A stretch of 64,000 bases of DNA. It comes from Woeseiaceae bacterium. Lineage in GTDB: Bacteria; Pseudomonadota; Gammaproteobacteria; Steroidobacterales; Woeseiaceae. Shown one piece after another: positions 27,488-36,400 of the stretch. Each line of letters opens with the position of its first letter. Position 1 is the stretch's first letter. The notes beneath the pieces are model-generated. The model saw only the letters and a program-made list of their open reading frames with translations, made no database searches and was not told where the DNA came from. Made by a program: the position numbers and the translations under genes. Where the stretch lies: NCBI GenBank assembly GCA_024640365.1, contig JAHEFE010000010.1, forward strand, positions 1 through 64,000, read 5' to 3'.

Positions 27488-28258
27488 TTACGTTGCTTTA
27501 AGTAGCTTTTTTTTCGACAGCAAAAGCCCTGCGAACACTGAAATTGCGGCCATACTCCACACGATGATTGCGCCAGTGGGTAAATCAAGCACCGACGACA
27601 AGACTATGCCCGTAAAGTAGGACAGCGCGCCGATGGTATATCCTGCGAACAATCGCTTGGTGCCATGCAGGCCCCGTGTTGCCAGCGCCGGAATGATCAG
27701 GCTCGCGAATACAAGGTAGATACCAACGACCTGCACCGATGCGGTAACTACAATTGCAAAACTGAGGTAAAAGCCGATTGCGCCGAGCCGATTCCTGAAA
27801 GTAAACCAGACAGCCAGCACGATGGCATAAAGAATCGCTATCGGCACCAGCATTGGCCAGGTAGACCAAAGAATCTGACCGACGAGCAACTCTTTAAGAT
27901 GCTCGCTACCGTGAGGATTGCCGGCAAGCAACAAAATGCCTCCCGTTGCAGCCAAGATAAACAGGATGCCGATAAGTGGTTCCTGAATTTGGGGCCAGCG
28001 TTTTTCTGTCCAGTTAAGCCCGAGCGCCGCAAGCAGTGCGGCGCAAACGGCGGCCAACTGAACTTCAAGACCATCAGGATCCCAATCCATCGCGTGAGCA
28101 CCGATTACACCCAGACCGGCCACTTGGGCGATAGCAAGGTCGATGAAAATAATTCCCCGTTTCAGCACTTCCTGGCCCAGCGGGACATGGGTACTCAGGA
28201 CTATCAGCCCCGCCACCAAAGCAGGGCCCACAATTGTCCAATCAAGATATTCAGTCAT
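27488..28258 (-). CDS. znuB: Zinc/manganese ABC transporter permease (ZnuB family)
   Basis: The 256-residue ABC-3 family permease has about eight helices and the family segments PLGQEVLKRGIIFIDLAIAQ and YLVFASLIIPALATRG. It would form the channel of a high-affinity zinc importer with the adjacent binding protein, whose stop overlaps its start by 4 nt. A permease of this type needs a ZnuC ATPase, and no ATPase gene is linked. Confidence 0.85.
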   Translation of the reverse strand: MTEYLDWTIVGPALVAGLIVLSTHVPLGQEVLKRGIIFIDLAIAQVAGLGVIGAHAMDWDPDGLEVQLAAVCAALLAALGLNWTEKRWPQIQEPLIGILFILAATGGILLLAGNPHGSEHLKELLVGQILWSTWPMLVPIAILYAIVLAVWFTFRNRLGAIGFYLSFAIVVTASVQVVGIYLVFASLIIPALATRGLHGTKRLFAGYTIGALSYFTGIVLSSVLDLPTGAIIVWSMAAISVFAGLLLSKKKLLKAT

Positions 28259-29154
28259 TGCGCCGCTGCTCCCAGCAATCGATTGATCGTGTCGTCAACC
28301 AATGAAAACAAATCGGTCGCTTCATCTGTGCCACCGACCGTCAGAGGTAACATGACCGCCCGGATTCCAGTGCGCTCAGCCAGCCACTCGGATGGCCTTG
28401 CATCCTGATACGGTGATCGAATAATAAAGTCCGCACCGCCATCCTTGAATTCAGAAACCAGTCGACTCAAATGATTAGCGGTCGGCGGCAGGCCTGGAAT
28501 CGGCTCGAGGTTGGCCACTTCTTCTATGCCCAGCCATTTTTCCAGATACACCCAGGACTTGTGGTGGGTAATAGCGCGTTTGCCTCGCAACGGTTGCGCC
28601 TTTAGCTCCCATGCGGTCATTGCCACTTGCCAGCGGCTATCGAATTTCTGAAAATTCTCGGCATAGATTGCGGCATTCGCTGGGTCCAGTTTCGCCATGC
28701 GCTCAGCCAGGGCGGCAGCGATTATTGCCACGTTATGCGGGTTCGTATGCACGTGCGGGTTACCTTGGGGATGAATGTCCCCCTGGGCCCGATCAACGCC
28801 TGCCGTTGCATCCAGTCGTACGACAAAACTGCTGGCCTCAAAGTACCCGGTGGAGCCCGGGCCAACTTTCGGATTGTTTGCCTTCTGCAGGAGTACCGGC
28901 AACCAACCAATTTCAAGCTGCGCACCACTGCAAATTACAATGTCCGCCTGACGCACTTTCGCAATCAAACTGGGTTTCGCCTGAATGTAGTGCGGGTCCT
29001 GCAACGCAGTAGTCGCACTGTATGTTTTCACCAGTGAGCCACCAATTTCGTCTGCCAGTGATTGCCACTCAGGTTCACAGGCGAATACAGATAAGTTCGC
29101 GTGCGCCATTAGCGGCAAGGTTATCAAAGACAACACCAACAATATTTTTTTCAT
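28255..29154 (-). CDS. znuA: Zinc ABC transporter substrate-binding protein (ZnuA family)
   Basis: The 299-residue protein has a signal peptide (to about residue 19) and a cluster-9 solute-binding fold. GDIHPQGNPHVHTNPHN near residue 125 is the His-rich segment expected for zinc, and ITHHKSWVYLEKWLG holds further conserved metal-site residues. It binds Zn2+ in the periplasm for the ZnuB permease. Its start lies 15 nt after the porin-like gene upstream, and it overlaps znuB by 4 nt. Confidence 0.87.
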   Translation of the reverse strand: MKKILLVLSLITLPLMAHANLSVFACEPEWQSLADEIGGSLVKTYSATTALQDPHYIQAKPSLIAKVRQADIVICSGAQLEIGWLPVLLQKANNPKVGPGSTGYFEASSFVVRLDATAGVDRAQGDIHPQGNPHVHTNPHNVAIIAAALAERMAKLDPANAAIYAENFQKFDSRWQVAMTAWELKAQPLRGKRAITHHKSWVYLEKWLGIEEVANLEPIPGLPPTANHLSRLVSEFKDGGADFIIRSPYQDARPSEWLAERTGIRAVMLPLTVGGTDEATDLFSLVDDTINRLLGAAAQ

Positions 29155-29169
29155 CGTAATTCTCTTTCT

Positions 29170-30513
29170 CTAGAAAGCATGCGCGCCATGCGCGCCGATG
29201 CTGTAGATGTATTGCAAACCCCACTGGTTATCCGTGCCTAAACCCGCCTGGTCGCGTGTGAACTGGAGTCGCAGGCGACTGAACTCGCTGTTTGACCAGT
29301 CGGCCATCAAGCTGTAACGGCGTGGATCACCGTCGCGCGGAGAGAGCCACGTGTTGTCAAAAGCCGCTCCAGGGTTGTCGCCGGATAGTCCATCGAGTCG
29401 ACCTCCAAATCGCCAGCGAGGGAACGGTTGGTAGACCGCCTGAACGTACCAACCACGCTGATCAACGTTATAGGCGGCACCCGGATCATCCGGCAGAGTG
29501 TAAAAACCGTCCTCGTTACGCCATAAATACTCGCTTTGGATAACCAGGTTGCGCTGCTTCCAGTTGCCATTGGGGGTCCATTTCCACACAACATTCGCGA
29601 CGACCAGCGAAGAGTCTCCGTTAAAGAGATAAGGATCGGCGCCTGACCCGGAAGCCCGATCTGCAGCGCTAACATCCAGCCAGGAAACACCCGCAAGCCA
29701 ACTGCTGTCCGCGCCGACATCACCGCCGACGTTCACAAACAAACTGTGACTTCCAAAACCGGAATGCGTCGCGCCGGCCGCCGGATAACCGCCGCCTTGC
29801 AGGACTTCACCGCCGAGCTCCATATAGAAATCGGTCGGTGCGATCCAGCGCAGCTGCACGCCATCGTCGCCGTATTGATTCGCGAGAAATGCCTGGTACG
29901 GCAGTGGCTGATCGGCGAAGTCCCAACTGTGCGCATGCTTGCTGTTGAGGTAGCCGATACCCGAGTAAAAGCGACCAAATCGGGCCGCAAATCCGGCCGG
30001 TAGTGCTGTAGTCTCAAGCCATGCTTCTTCGACACCAATGGTTGCTTCGCCATTTTCGATGCTCACCGGCGTTGTCAGCCAGGCAGTGAACTTGTCATCA
30101 ACATTGGCACTAAAGCTCAGCTCGGTCTCTCCGATGGCAAGGCCTCGGTCAAACGGACCCGCTTCGCCACCATACGGAAATCCAGCAACAGCGTAGTCGC
30201 TCGGATTCTTGTCGTAGTGCCAAGCCTGCCCTTGAAAAATGATTCCCATTGCGGGATTAAATGCAGAACGCGATGCGTTGGCAGCGCCCACAGGCGCTGC
30301 GGCCGCTTGACCCGCTGCATAGCTTGCCTGGCTGGCGTTTTGCTCAGCAACGGCTAGCCGCCGTTCGAGCTCAGTAATACGCGACTCGTAATCAGCACGC
30401 AGCTGTTCAATAGCGGTTCGCAAAGACTGAATTTCTGCATCGTCCGCAAACACGAGGCCCGCATGACACGCAAAGATAATTGCGAAAGTAATTTTTGCCA
30501 GGCGAATTGTCAC
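29170..30513 (-). CDS. Porin-like outer-membrane protein with N-terminal coiled coil, in the znu operon
   Basis: The 447-residue protein starts at GTG 30513 (GGAGG 8 nt upstream), then signal peptide FAIIFACHAGLVFA, a coiled coil (IQSLRTAIEQLRADYESRI, about residues 27–65), an Ala/Gly linker and a beta-rich region consistent with a 16–18-stranded barrel ending GAHGAHAF. I do not recognise a named family. Porin-like proteins with this coiled-coil-plus-barrel plan are often linked to metal-binding ABC genes, so outer-membrane passage of zinc is the inferred role. ATG 30576 would add a non-signal-like 21-residue tail. Confidence 0.72.
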   Translation of the reverse strand: MTIRLAKITFAIIFACHAGLVFADDAEIQSLRTAIEQLRADYESRITELERRLAVAEQNASQASYAAGQAAAAPVGAANASRSAFNPAMGIIFQGQAWHYDKNPSDYAVAGFPYGGEAGPFDRGLAIGETELSFSANVDDKFTAWLTTPVSIENGEATIGVEEAWLETTALPAGFAARFGRFYSGIGYLNSKHAHSWDFADQPLPYQAFLANQYGDDGVQLRWIAPTDFYMELGGEVLQGGGYPAAGATHSGFGSHSLFVNVGGDVGADSSWLAGVSWLDVSAADRASGSGADPYLFNGDSSLVVANVVWKWTPNGNWKQRNLVIQSEYLWRNEDGFYTLPDDPGAAYNVDQRGWYVQAVYQPFPRWRFGGRLDGLSGDNPGAAFDNTWLSPRDGDPRRYSLMADWSNSEFSRLRLQFTRDQAGLGTDNQWGLQYIYSIGAHGAHAF

Positions 30514-30586
30514 AATCACGCCTCCCTGTCTGAATGAAGAACTATCGTCAGGCAACAATCGCCTGACGGGACTCACTTATTCAGTT

Positions 30587-30859
30587 TTAGCAGGGTGGGC
30601 CACGTTGTCGATACGGGATTGCCCGTGCTTCGGCGATAAGCTCACAGCTGTAACGGGAATCGAATTGAAATACGGTGGGCTCAATCGTGATGGTGAGTTC
30701 AGGTGGTAATGCATGCTCGGGATTGGCGTGCCCGGCGCAAACACTGCAATTCGTCGCATCCTGGGCCAGGTGCGTCGCTGCATGAGCACCAAAGACCGCC
30801 TGGCTAAAAATAATAACCAGCAGCAAAGCGAAATATTTGTTTCTACCAGGGACTTTCAT
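30587..30859 (-). CDS. Small exported Cys/His-rich protein (DUF2946-like)
   Basis: The protein is 90 residues from ATG 30859, with a hydrophobic leader (YFALLLVIIFSQAVFG) followed by THLAQDATNCSVCAGHANP. The His, Cys-x2-Cys and GH residues suggest metal binding, as in DUF2946 proteins found near copper and zinc systems. A longer frame reaches ATG 30937 but that extension is charged and hides the leader. It probably heads the znu transcript, 73 nt before the porin-like gene. Confidence 0.6.
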   Translation of the reverse strand: MKVPGRNKYFALLLVIIFSQAVFGAHAATHLAQDATNCSVCAGHANPEHALPPELTITIEPTVFQFDSRYSCELIAEARAIPYRQRGPPC

Positions 30860-31064
30860 CTGTCTTCGACAACCTGACCGCGCCTCATCGGGTGAACCTG
30901 CAGTTTGACCATGGAACAGCACTTTCGCAACTGCCATGCCGTTACAGAACCCGCGCTACCGGTCACTACCTATGTCTTTCATGCAGGTACACGCATAATA
31001 TTCACTTGCGTCGAGAATTGAAGTCGGCGTAATGGCCGGACCTGGAACCACGAGGATTATGATT

Positions 31065-31421
31065 ATGAATGCCGTAAGACTATTGCCCGTCATTTTGAGC
31101 CTTCTGGTTTTTGGGGCACACTTCTTACGCGATGGAAACACGGTCGTAACGGCGCTGTGCATCGCAATCATTATTTTGCTATTTCTACGTGAGCGCTGGG
31201 TACCCAGGGTCATTCAAGCAGTATTGCTGCTGGCGACGATCGAATGGCTGCATACCTTGTATGGTTTGATTGGGGAGCGAACGGTCAGTGGCCGTTCCTG
31301 GACCGTCGCTGCCATAATCCTCGGCTCGGTGGCTACAATTAGTGCCTTATCGGCCCTCGTTTTCAGAACTAAAGGACTCAAACGCTTCTATAAAGTAGAT
31401 CCCAACCTGCTGGAAGATTAG
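31065..31421 (+). CDS. Small integral membrane protein of unknown function
   Basis: The protein is 118 residues from ATG 31065 (GAGG 9 nt upstream; ATG 31059 possible), with four predicted helices (LLPVILSLLVFGAHFL, ALCIAIIILLFL, VIQAVLLLATIEWL, AAIILGSVATISALSALVF). I do not recognise the family. It diverges from the znu cluster, and the two promoters must share the roughly 200-nt gap. Coding character is good: a continuous hydrophobic pattern with a basic C-terminal tail. Confidence 0.65.
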   Translation: MNAVRLLPVILSLLVFGAHFLRDGNTVVTALCIAIIILLFLRERWVPRVIQAVLLLATIEWLHTLYGLIGERTVSGRSWTVAAIILGSVATISALSALVFRTKGLKRFYKVDPNLLED

Positions 31422-31440
31422 GAAATTGCCCAGAAAGTCC

Positions 31441-31621
31441 TTTCATTTCAGTAAACCTCTGTTATAGTCCGCCCCGTTCTGGCGCACTTCGGTCTGTGCC
31501 ATACGCTCCAAACCCCGCAATTCCGCGGTTCCCGGAGCCTTTCAAATTTTTCCAGCCTGGACCGAACCGCGCGCAGCCTTAGCTCCGCAATCGGGTCGGG
31601 CGACCTTGGAGTACTAAATCA
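31441..31621 (+). promoter_or_regulatory. Candidate promoter and long 5' leader of rhlE
   Basis: TATAGT at 31463–31468 is a good -10 element with a weak -35 (TTTCAT at 31441–31446, 16-nt spacer). Transcription from here would give a leader of about 145 nt, unusually long for this window. It contains short self-complementary stretches such as CCGCAATTCCGCGG. Long structured leaders are known in cold-induced helicase genes, and this role is only inferred. Confidence 0.4.
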
Positions 31622-32914
31622 ATGTTATTCAATCAACTCGGCCTGTCGGCCGAATTGCTTCGTGCTGTCGAACAAAAGGGCTATAGCGAAGCTACCCCCG
31701 TTCAACAACAGGCGATCCCGCACATTCTAGACGGCCGGGATATCCTGGCAGGTGCCCAGACGGGCACCGGCAAGACAGCAGGTTTTACGCTGCCCATTCT
31801 GCAAAACCTGCAGAACTCTCACTCTGCCGAGGGTCGTAAAAAAATTCGCGTCCTTGTTCTTACCCCTACGCGTGAGCTGGCTGCACAAGTCAGTGAAAGC
31901 GTCTCTGACTATGGGCGCTATCTGCCGTTCAAATCGCTGCAGATTTTTGGCGGCGTCAGCATCAACCCACAAATTTCCAAATTGCGTCAGGGTGTCGACA
32001 TTATTGTCGCAACGCCCGGCCGTCTGCTTGACCATGTGCAGCAGAGAACAATCGATTTGTCGTCAGTTGAAGTGCTAGTCCTTGACGAGGCTGATCGCAT
32101 GCTCGACATGGGCTTCATTCGCGATATTCGCAAGATCCTGAAAGTGCTGCCGAAGCAAAGACAGAACCTTTTGTTCTCTGCGACGTTCTCGGATGAAATT
32201 CGCACCTTGGCAGCGGAATTCCTGCACTCACCGCAAGAGATCCAGGTTGCCGCTCGCAATTCAACAGCTGACCGTGTCACCCAAATTGTTCACCCCGTTG
32301 ACAAGAAGCGTAAACGCGAACTTTTGTCACATCGTATTGGCGCGGAAAACTGGCAACAGGTGCTGGTCTTCACTCGCACCAAACACGGTGCCAATCGTCT
32401 TGCCGAACAATTAACGACAGATGGCATCAAGTCTGCCGCCATTCATGGCAACAAATCACAGACGGCTCGTACCCGCGCACTGGCCGATTTCAAAGCCGGT
32501 GCAGTACGGGTGCTGGTCGCAACCGATATCGCGGCACGCGGCCTTGACATTAATCGACTGCCACACGTCGTGAACTATGAGCTACCCAACGTAGCGGAAG
32601 ACTACGTTCATCGTATCGGGCGCACGGCCCGTGCTGGTCAGGAAGGCCATGCGGTTTCTCTGGTTTGTGTTGATGAACTAAAGTTGCTGCACGACATTGA
32701 AAAGCTGTTGAAGTGTGAAATCACTAAAGAAATCCTGCCGGGTTACGAACCGGACAGGAGCATTAAGGCCGAGCCCATTCAAAACGGTCGCCAACAACGC
32801 CCATCCGGTCGACGTAACAGCGCTCCTCGTAAAAACACGCGAGGCGGCAATGGGCCAAAGGCGCACAGTGGCAAGCACGGTCGGCCTGCAAGTCGCAAAC
32901 AACGAGCCGGATAA
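31622..32914 (+). CDS. rhlE: ATP-dependent RNA helicase RhlE
   Basis: The 430-residue DEAD-box helicase starts [19 protein letters not shown], has Walker [24 protein letters not shown] and [13 protein letters not shown], and ends in a basic low-complexity tail ([13 protein letters not shown]). These features and the absence of a DbpA-type RNA-binding domain point to RhlE, which assists ribosome maturation and RNA decay. It is single and followed by a strong terminator. Confidence 0.9.
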   Translation: MLFNQLGLSAELLRAVEQKGYSEATPVQQQAIPHILDGRDILAGAQTGTGKTAGFTLPILQNLQNSHSAEGRKKIRVLVLTPTRELAAQVSESVSDYGRYLPFKSLQIFGGVSINPQISKLRQGVDIIVATPGRLLDHVQQRTIDLSSVEVLVLDEADRMLDMGFIRDIRKILKVLPKQRQNLLFSATFSDEIRTLAAEFLHSPQEIQVAARNSTADRVTQIVHPVDKKRKRELLSHRIGAENWQQVLVFTRTKHGANRLAEQLTTDGIKSAAIHGNKSQTARTRALADFKAGAVRVLVATDIAARGLDINRLPHVVNYELPNVAEDYVHRIGRTARAGQEGHAVSLVCVDELKLLHDIEKLLKCEITKEILPGYEPDRSIKAEPIQNGRQQRPSGRRNSAPRKNTRGGNGPKAHSGKHGRPASRKQRAG

Positions 32915-32993
32915 GTCGTAAGAGCATATTGGTTGCACTGCCGACAAGAAAGCAAACGAACTTGCAGGAATACTTTTGAATGAATAGAGAAAC

Positions 32994-33019
32994 CGGTCGC
33001 GAATGCGACCGTTTTTTTT
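32994..33019 (+). terminator. Rho-independent terminator of rhlE
   Basis: CGGTCGC (32994–33000) pairs with GCGACCG (33005–33011) around a GAAT loop, followed by eight T residues (33012–33019). It lies 80 nt after the rhlE stop. Confidence 0.92.
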
Positions 33020-33425
33020 GCTCAGACAATCAGGTTTATTTGCATATCGCCGACAGCGGCTACAACTTCACTACCAGTATTCGAAAAATCGACATCTCGA
33101 GAAATTGTCTTGGGTACGCCACTTATTCCGCAGATTATTTGGACAGGGCCAAATTTCCGCAGCGTTCACGGAACCAGACTTGCCATGCTTTGCCGCATGC
33201 TGGTCGGCGTATGACTGTGTGTTATTTTTGGTGAAAATGGGTGCGGCGTTACTATAGGTAATTACCGAGGTGGTGCGCGTTCCTGTTCCATCGCAATCAT
33301 ATTCATTGATCTCATTAGCGCGTATGATCATAACCTATTAAAATCTAACTACATCAATAATCTAACGTCCGCAATTCCTACGTTAATTGCAGTAAATTGC
33401 AGGGCAATAGGCACTCGGGCTCCTC
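33020..33425. other. Intergenic region without a recognisable gene
   Basis: Two overlapping frames of about 84 codons run through here (roughly 32980–33257), but their predicted products are basic and low in order and resemble no protein. The part nearest the kinase is A/T-rich, with short repeated AATTGCAG and AAATTGCAG steps at about 33387–33402. It probably contains the kinase promoter. No clear hexamers stand out. Confidence 0.4.
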
Positions 33426-36400
33426 ATGACGATAGACAATGGCGGCCAACTGCGAGGTTCATCATGGATTCCATCGGGCCGTGAGAGCCTGTTATTGATC
33501 TCGATTGCGATTGTTTACTTTGTAGCGGCGCGACTGAGCCTTCTCCTGGTTATTGAACCGCAGGGCATTGCCCCAATCTGGCCCCCATCCGGAATATTTT
33601 TGGCATCCATTCTCCTGGTGCCTCGCACACTGCGCGCCCGGTTGGTTATCACTCTTTTTTTGACAGACCTTGGCGCGGAGCTTCTTGCTGGCACGGAGTT
33701 TGAACTTAGTCTGATTTATGCGTTTGCACTGTCTGCCGATGCCGCCATCGGGTCTTGGTTGTTGTTTCGTTTTTTTGGCGACACGATTACCTTTACCAAA
33801 GCAGATGAGGTGCTTGGTTTTTTTCTACTGTCTGTTCTAATAAGCAACGTCACTATGTCATTTGTTGCAGCGATCGGGGCGATGTATTTCACAAGCGCCG
33901 GATTTTGGAGCTCCTGGAAATGGTGGATGATATCCGATGGCGTCGGCACTATTGTTATCGCGCCTCTACTCGTGAGCTGGATTCAGTGGTTCAAAACGGG
34001 ACTTCAGGATTTAAACCCAAAACGGCTCACAGAAGCATTATTGCTTTCGGCTTTATTGATCGTCACATTATTCAGTATTTTTGTAAGCATTCCATCAACC
34101 AATAACTTTTCACCACTAGTTAGCTACTCCGCATTGCCTTTCCTTGTCTGGGCTGCACTGCGCTTTGAAGTGCGTGGTACAACTGCTGCCCTGTTTTTCA
34201 TGGCTACATTCTGTGTCTATATTGTACTCGTTGGCCACGTCGATCCACTGACGATCTCTGGTGTCCACCTGGCACCAATCGAAGTAATTCAGCTTTATAT
34301 CCTTGTAATGGCTTTCCCGTTACTTGTTTTAGCAGCAACAGTAAGTGAGCGAAAAAATACGTCTGCAACACTTGCGGCTGAGGGCGAATTTCTTGCGGCG
34401 CTCCTGGATAACATCAACGAAGCCATCGTGTCTTGTGATGTTAATGGCAACCTCATTCGGTTTAACAAGGCGGCACGGCAATTGCATGGACTGCCCGAAA
34501 AGCTGATGCCGTCTGAGCGTTGGGCGAATTACTATAGCCTCTTCAAAACCGATGGCAGCACAGTCTTGCGTCGAGAAGAGTTACCGTTACTGCAAGCGCT
34601 GGCCGGCGATCCAGTAAAAGATTTTAATGTGCTCGTTGCACCCAAAAATAAGCCGCACCGGTTTTTGGTCTGCAATGGCCAACCTCTGCGTGACTCGCAA
34701 GGCAATATTACTGGTGCCGTCGTTGCCATGCATGATGTTAGCGACCAGCGCCTGGCTACTTCCGCTTTGCGTAGCAGTGAGGCGATGCTGCTGTCAATTT
34801 TCAAGAATGTTCAAGATGTCATTTTTGTCATTGAAGTCGGGCCACTGGAAAGCTTCCGCTTCACGATGATGAACAATATTGGCCTGGCGGTGATGGGTAT
34901 AACCGCTGAGGACCTGATCGGCAAAGACGTGAGGGAAATAATACCGGAACCTTCACTGTCCCTGGTTCTGGGAAAATACCGTGAAGCGATACGGACGACT
35001 AAAACCATTGAATGGCAAGAAACAACTAAATATCCCGATGGCGCGAAAACCGGAATCGTCAAGGTTAGCCCAGTCTTCAATGAAGATGGCATTTGCGTTC
35101 AACTCGTCGGCAGCGTATCCGACATCACGGCTGTCAAACTCGCCGAAGAGGCGGTTAGATCGAGCGAAGCCGGTCTCGCTGCGGCCCAGGCCACCGCCCA
35201 CATGGGTAGCTGGGAATTCTATCCGAAAACGGGCAAAGCAGTCTGGTCTGCCGAAATGTATAAGATTTTTGACAGGGACCCCCTGTCGAAACCGCCCATA
35301 CTCGCTGCCTTTCAAGAACTAATTCATCCCGAGGACAGGGAAGAAACAACGGTGGCGCTCGGGCGTTTGGGATCCACGAGTCCGTCCTACCAGGGAGAAT
35401 TTCGCATACTTAGGAAAGACGGCTCTGTGGTCTGGATTGAAGCGCTTGCCACTTACAGCATTGAGAAAAAGGGCGAGAGTGACGAAACAGTAAAACTTTC
35501 AGGAACGGTTCAGGTTATAACCCGCCGCCGTCTTGCCGAAAACGCTTTGCGGCACTCTAAGGAATACGCCGAGAATCTGATTCAAACCGCCAATGTTATC
35601 TTCGTGGAGCTGGACGCGGATGGTTGTATCGTGCAGCTCAATAACACTGGCCAACACATTACCGGTTACAGTGCCAGCGAAATTATGGGCCACAACTGGT
35701 TCGACACCGTCGTGCCAAGGGAGCGCTTTCCGAAGACGTATGAAGCGTTCGAGCAAATTAAAAGAACAGGCGTCGTGCCAGACGTCTTTGAAAATCCTAT
35801 CCTGACCAAGAATGGTGAGGAACGTTCGGTCCTCTGGAAAAGCAACACTATTGTAGAAAGCGGGACAGTAACCGGAACCATCTCGTTCGGTATTGATGTC
35901 ACGTCAGCACAATTAACTGAAATCGCGCTGCAAGAATCTGAAGCGAACCTGAAGTTGACCTTGCAACTTTCGCGCATTGGCCTGTGGGACTGGAATCTGG
36001 AGAAAGACACGTGGCAGGCGACTCCAACTTATTTTGAGATGCTGGGCTACGACGCCACCGAAGAAGCGCAGAATCGCGAAGTATGGGGTGGCCGCACTCA
36101 TCCCGATGATCGTGAATTTGTGATCAACAAAATGCTTGCTATTAGACATGGGGATGAAAAAGACTTTGATATTATATTTCGCTTTCGCCATGCCGATGGC
36201 AGCTATCGCTGGATAAATAGCATTGGCCACGGCACTGAATTCGACGAGCAGGGCAAAACGATCCGCATGCTCGGCGTGCAAATAGACGTGACCAAGCAGC
36301 GGGAGGCCGAGAAAAAACTGCAGCTGACCTTGGAGCTTGCGAAAATCGGCATGTGGGACTGGGAAGTAGCGACGATGAAGCGGTCGGCAACTCCCACGTA

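Noticed and set aside
27665-28408. Plus-strand frame of about 247 codons opposite znuB and znuA
   Set aside because: It has no recognisable motif and overlaps two well-supported genes.
32980-33257. Two small frames of about 84 codons after rhlE
   Set aside because: They begin inside or at the rhlE terminator, are basic and disordered, and lack a ribosome-binding site.
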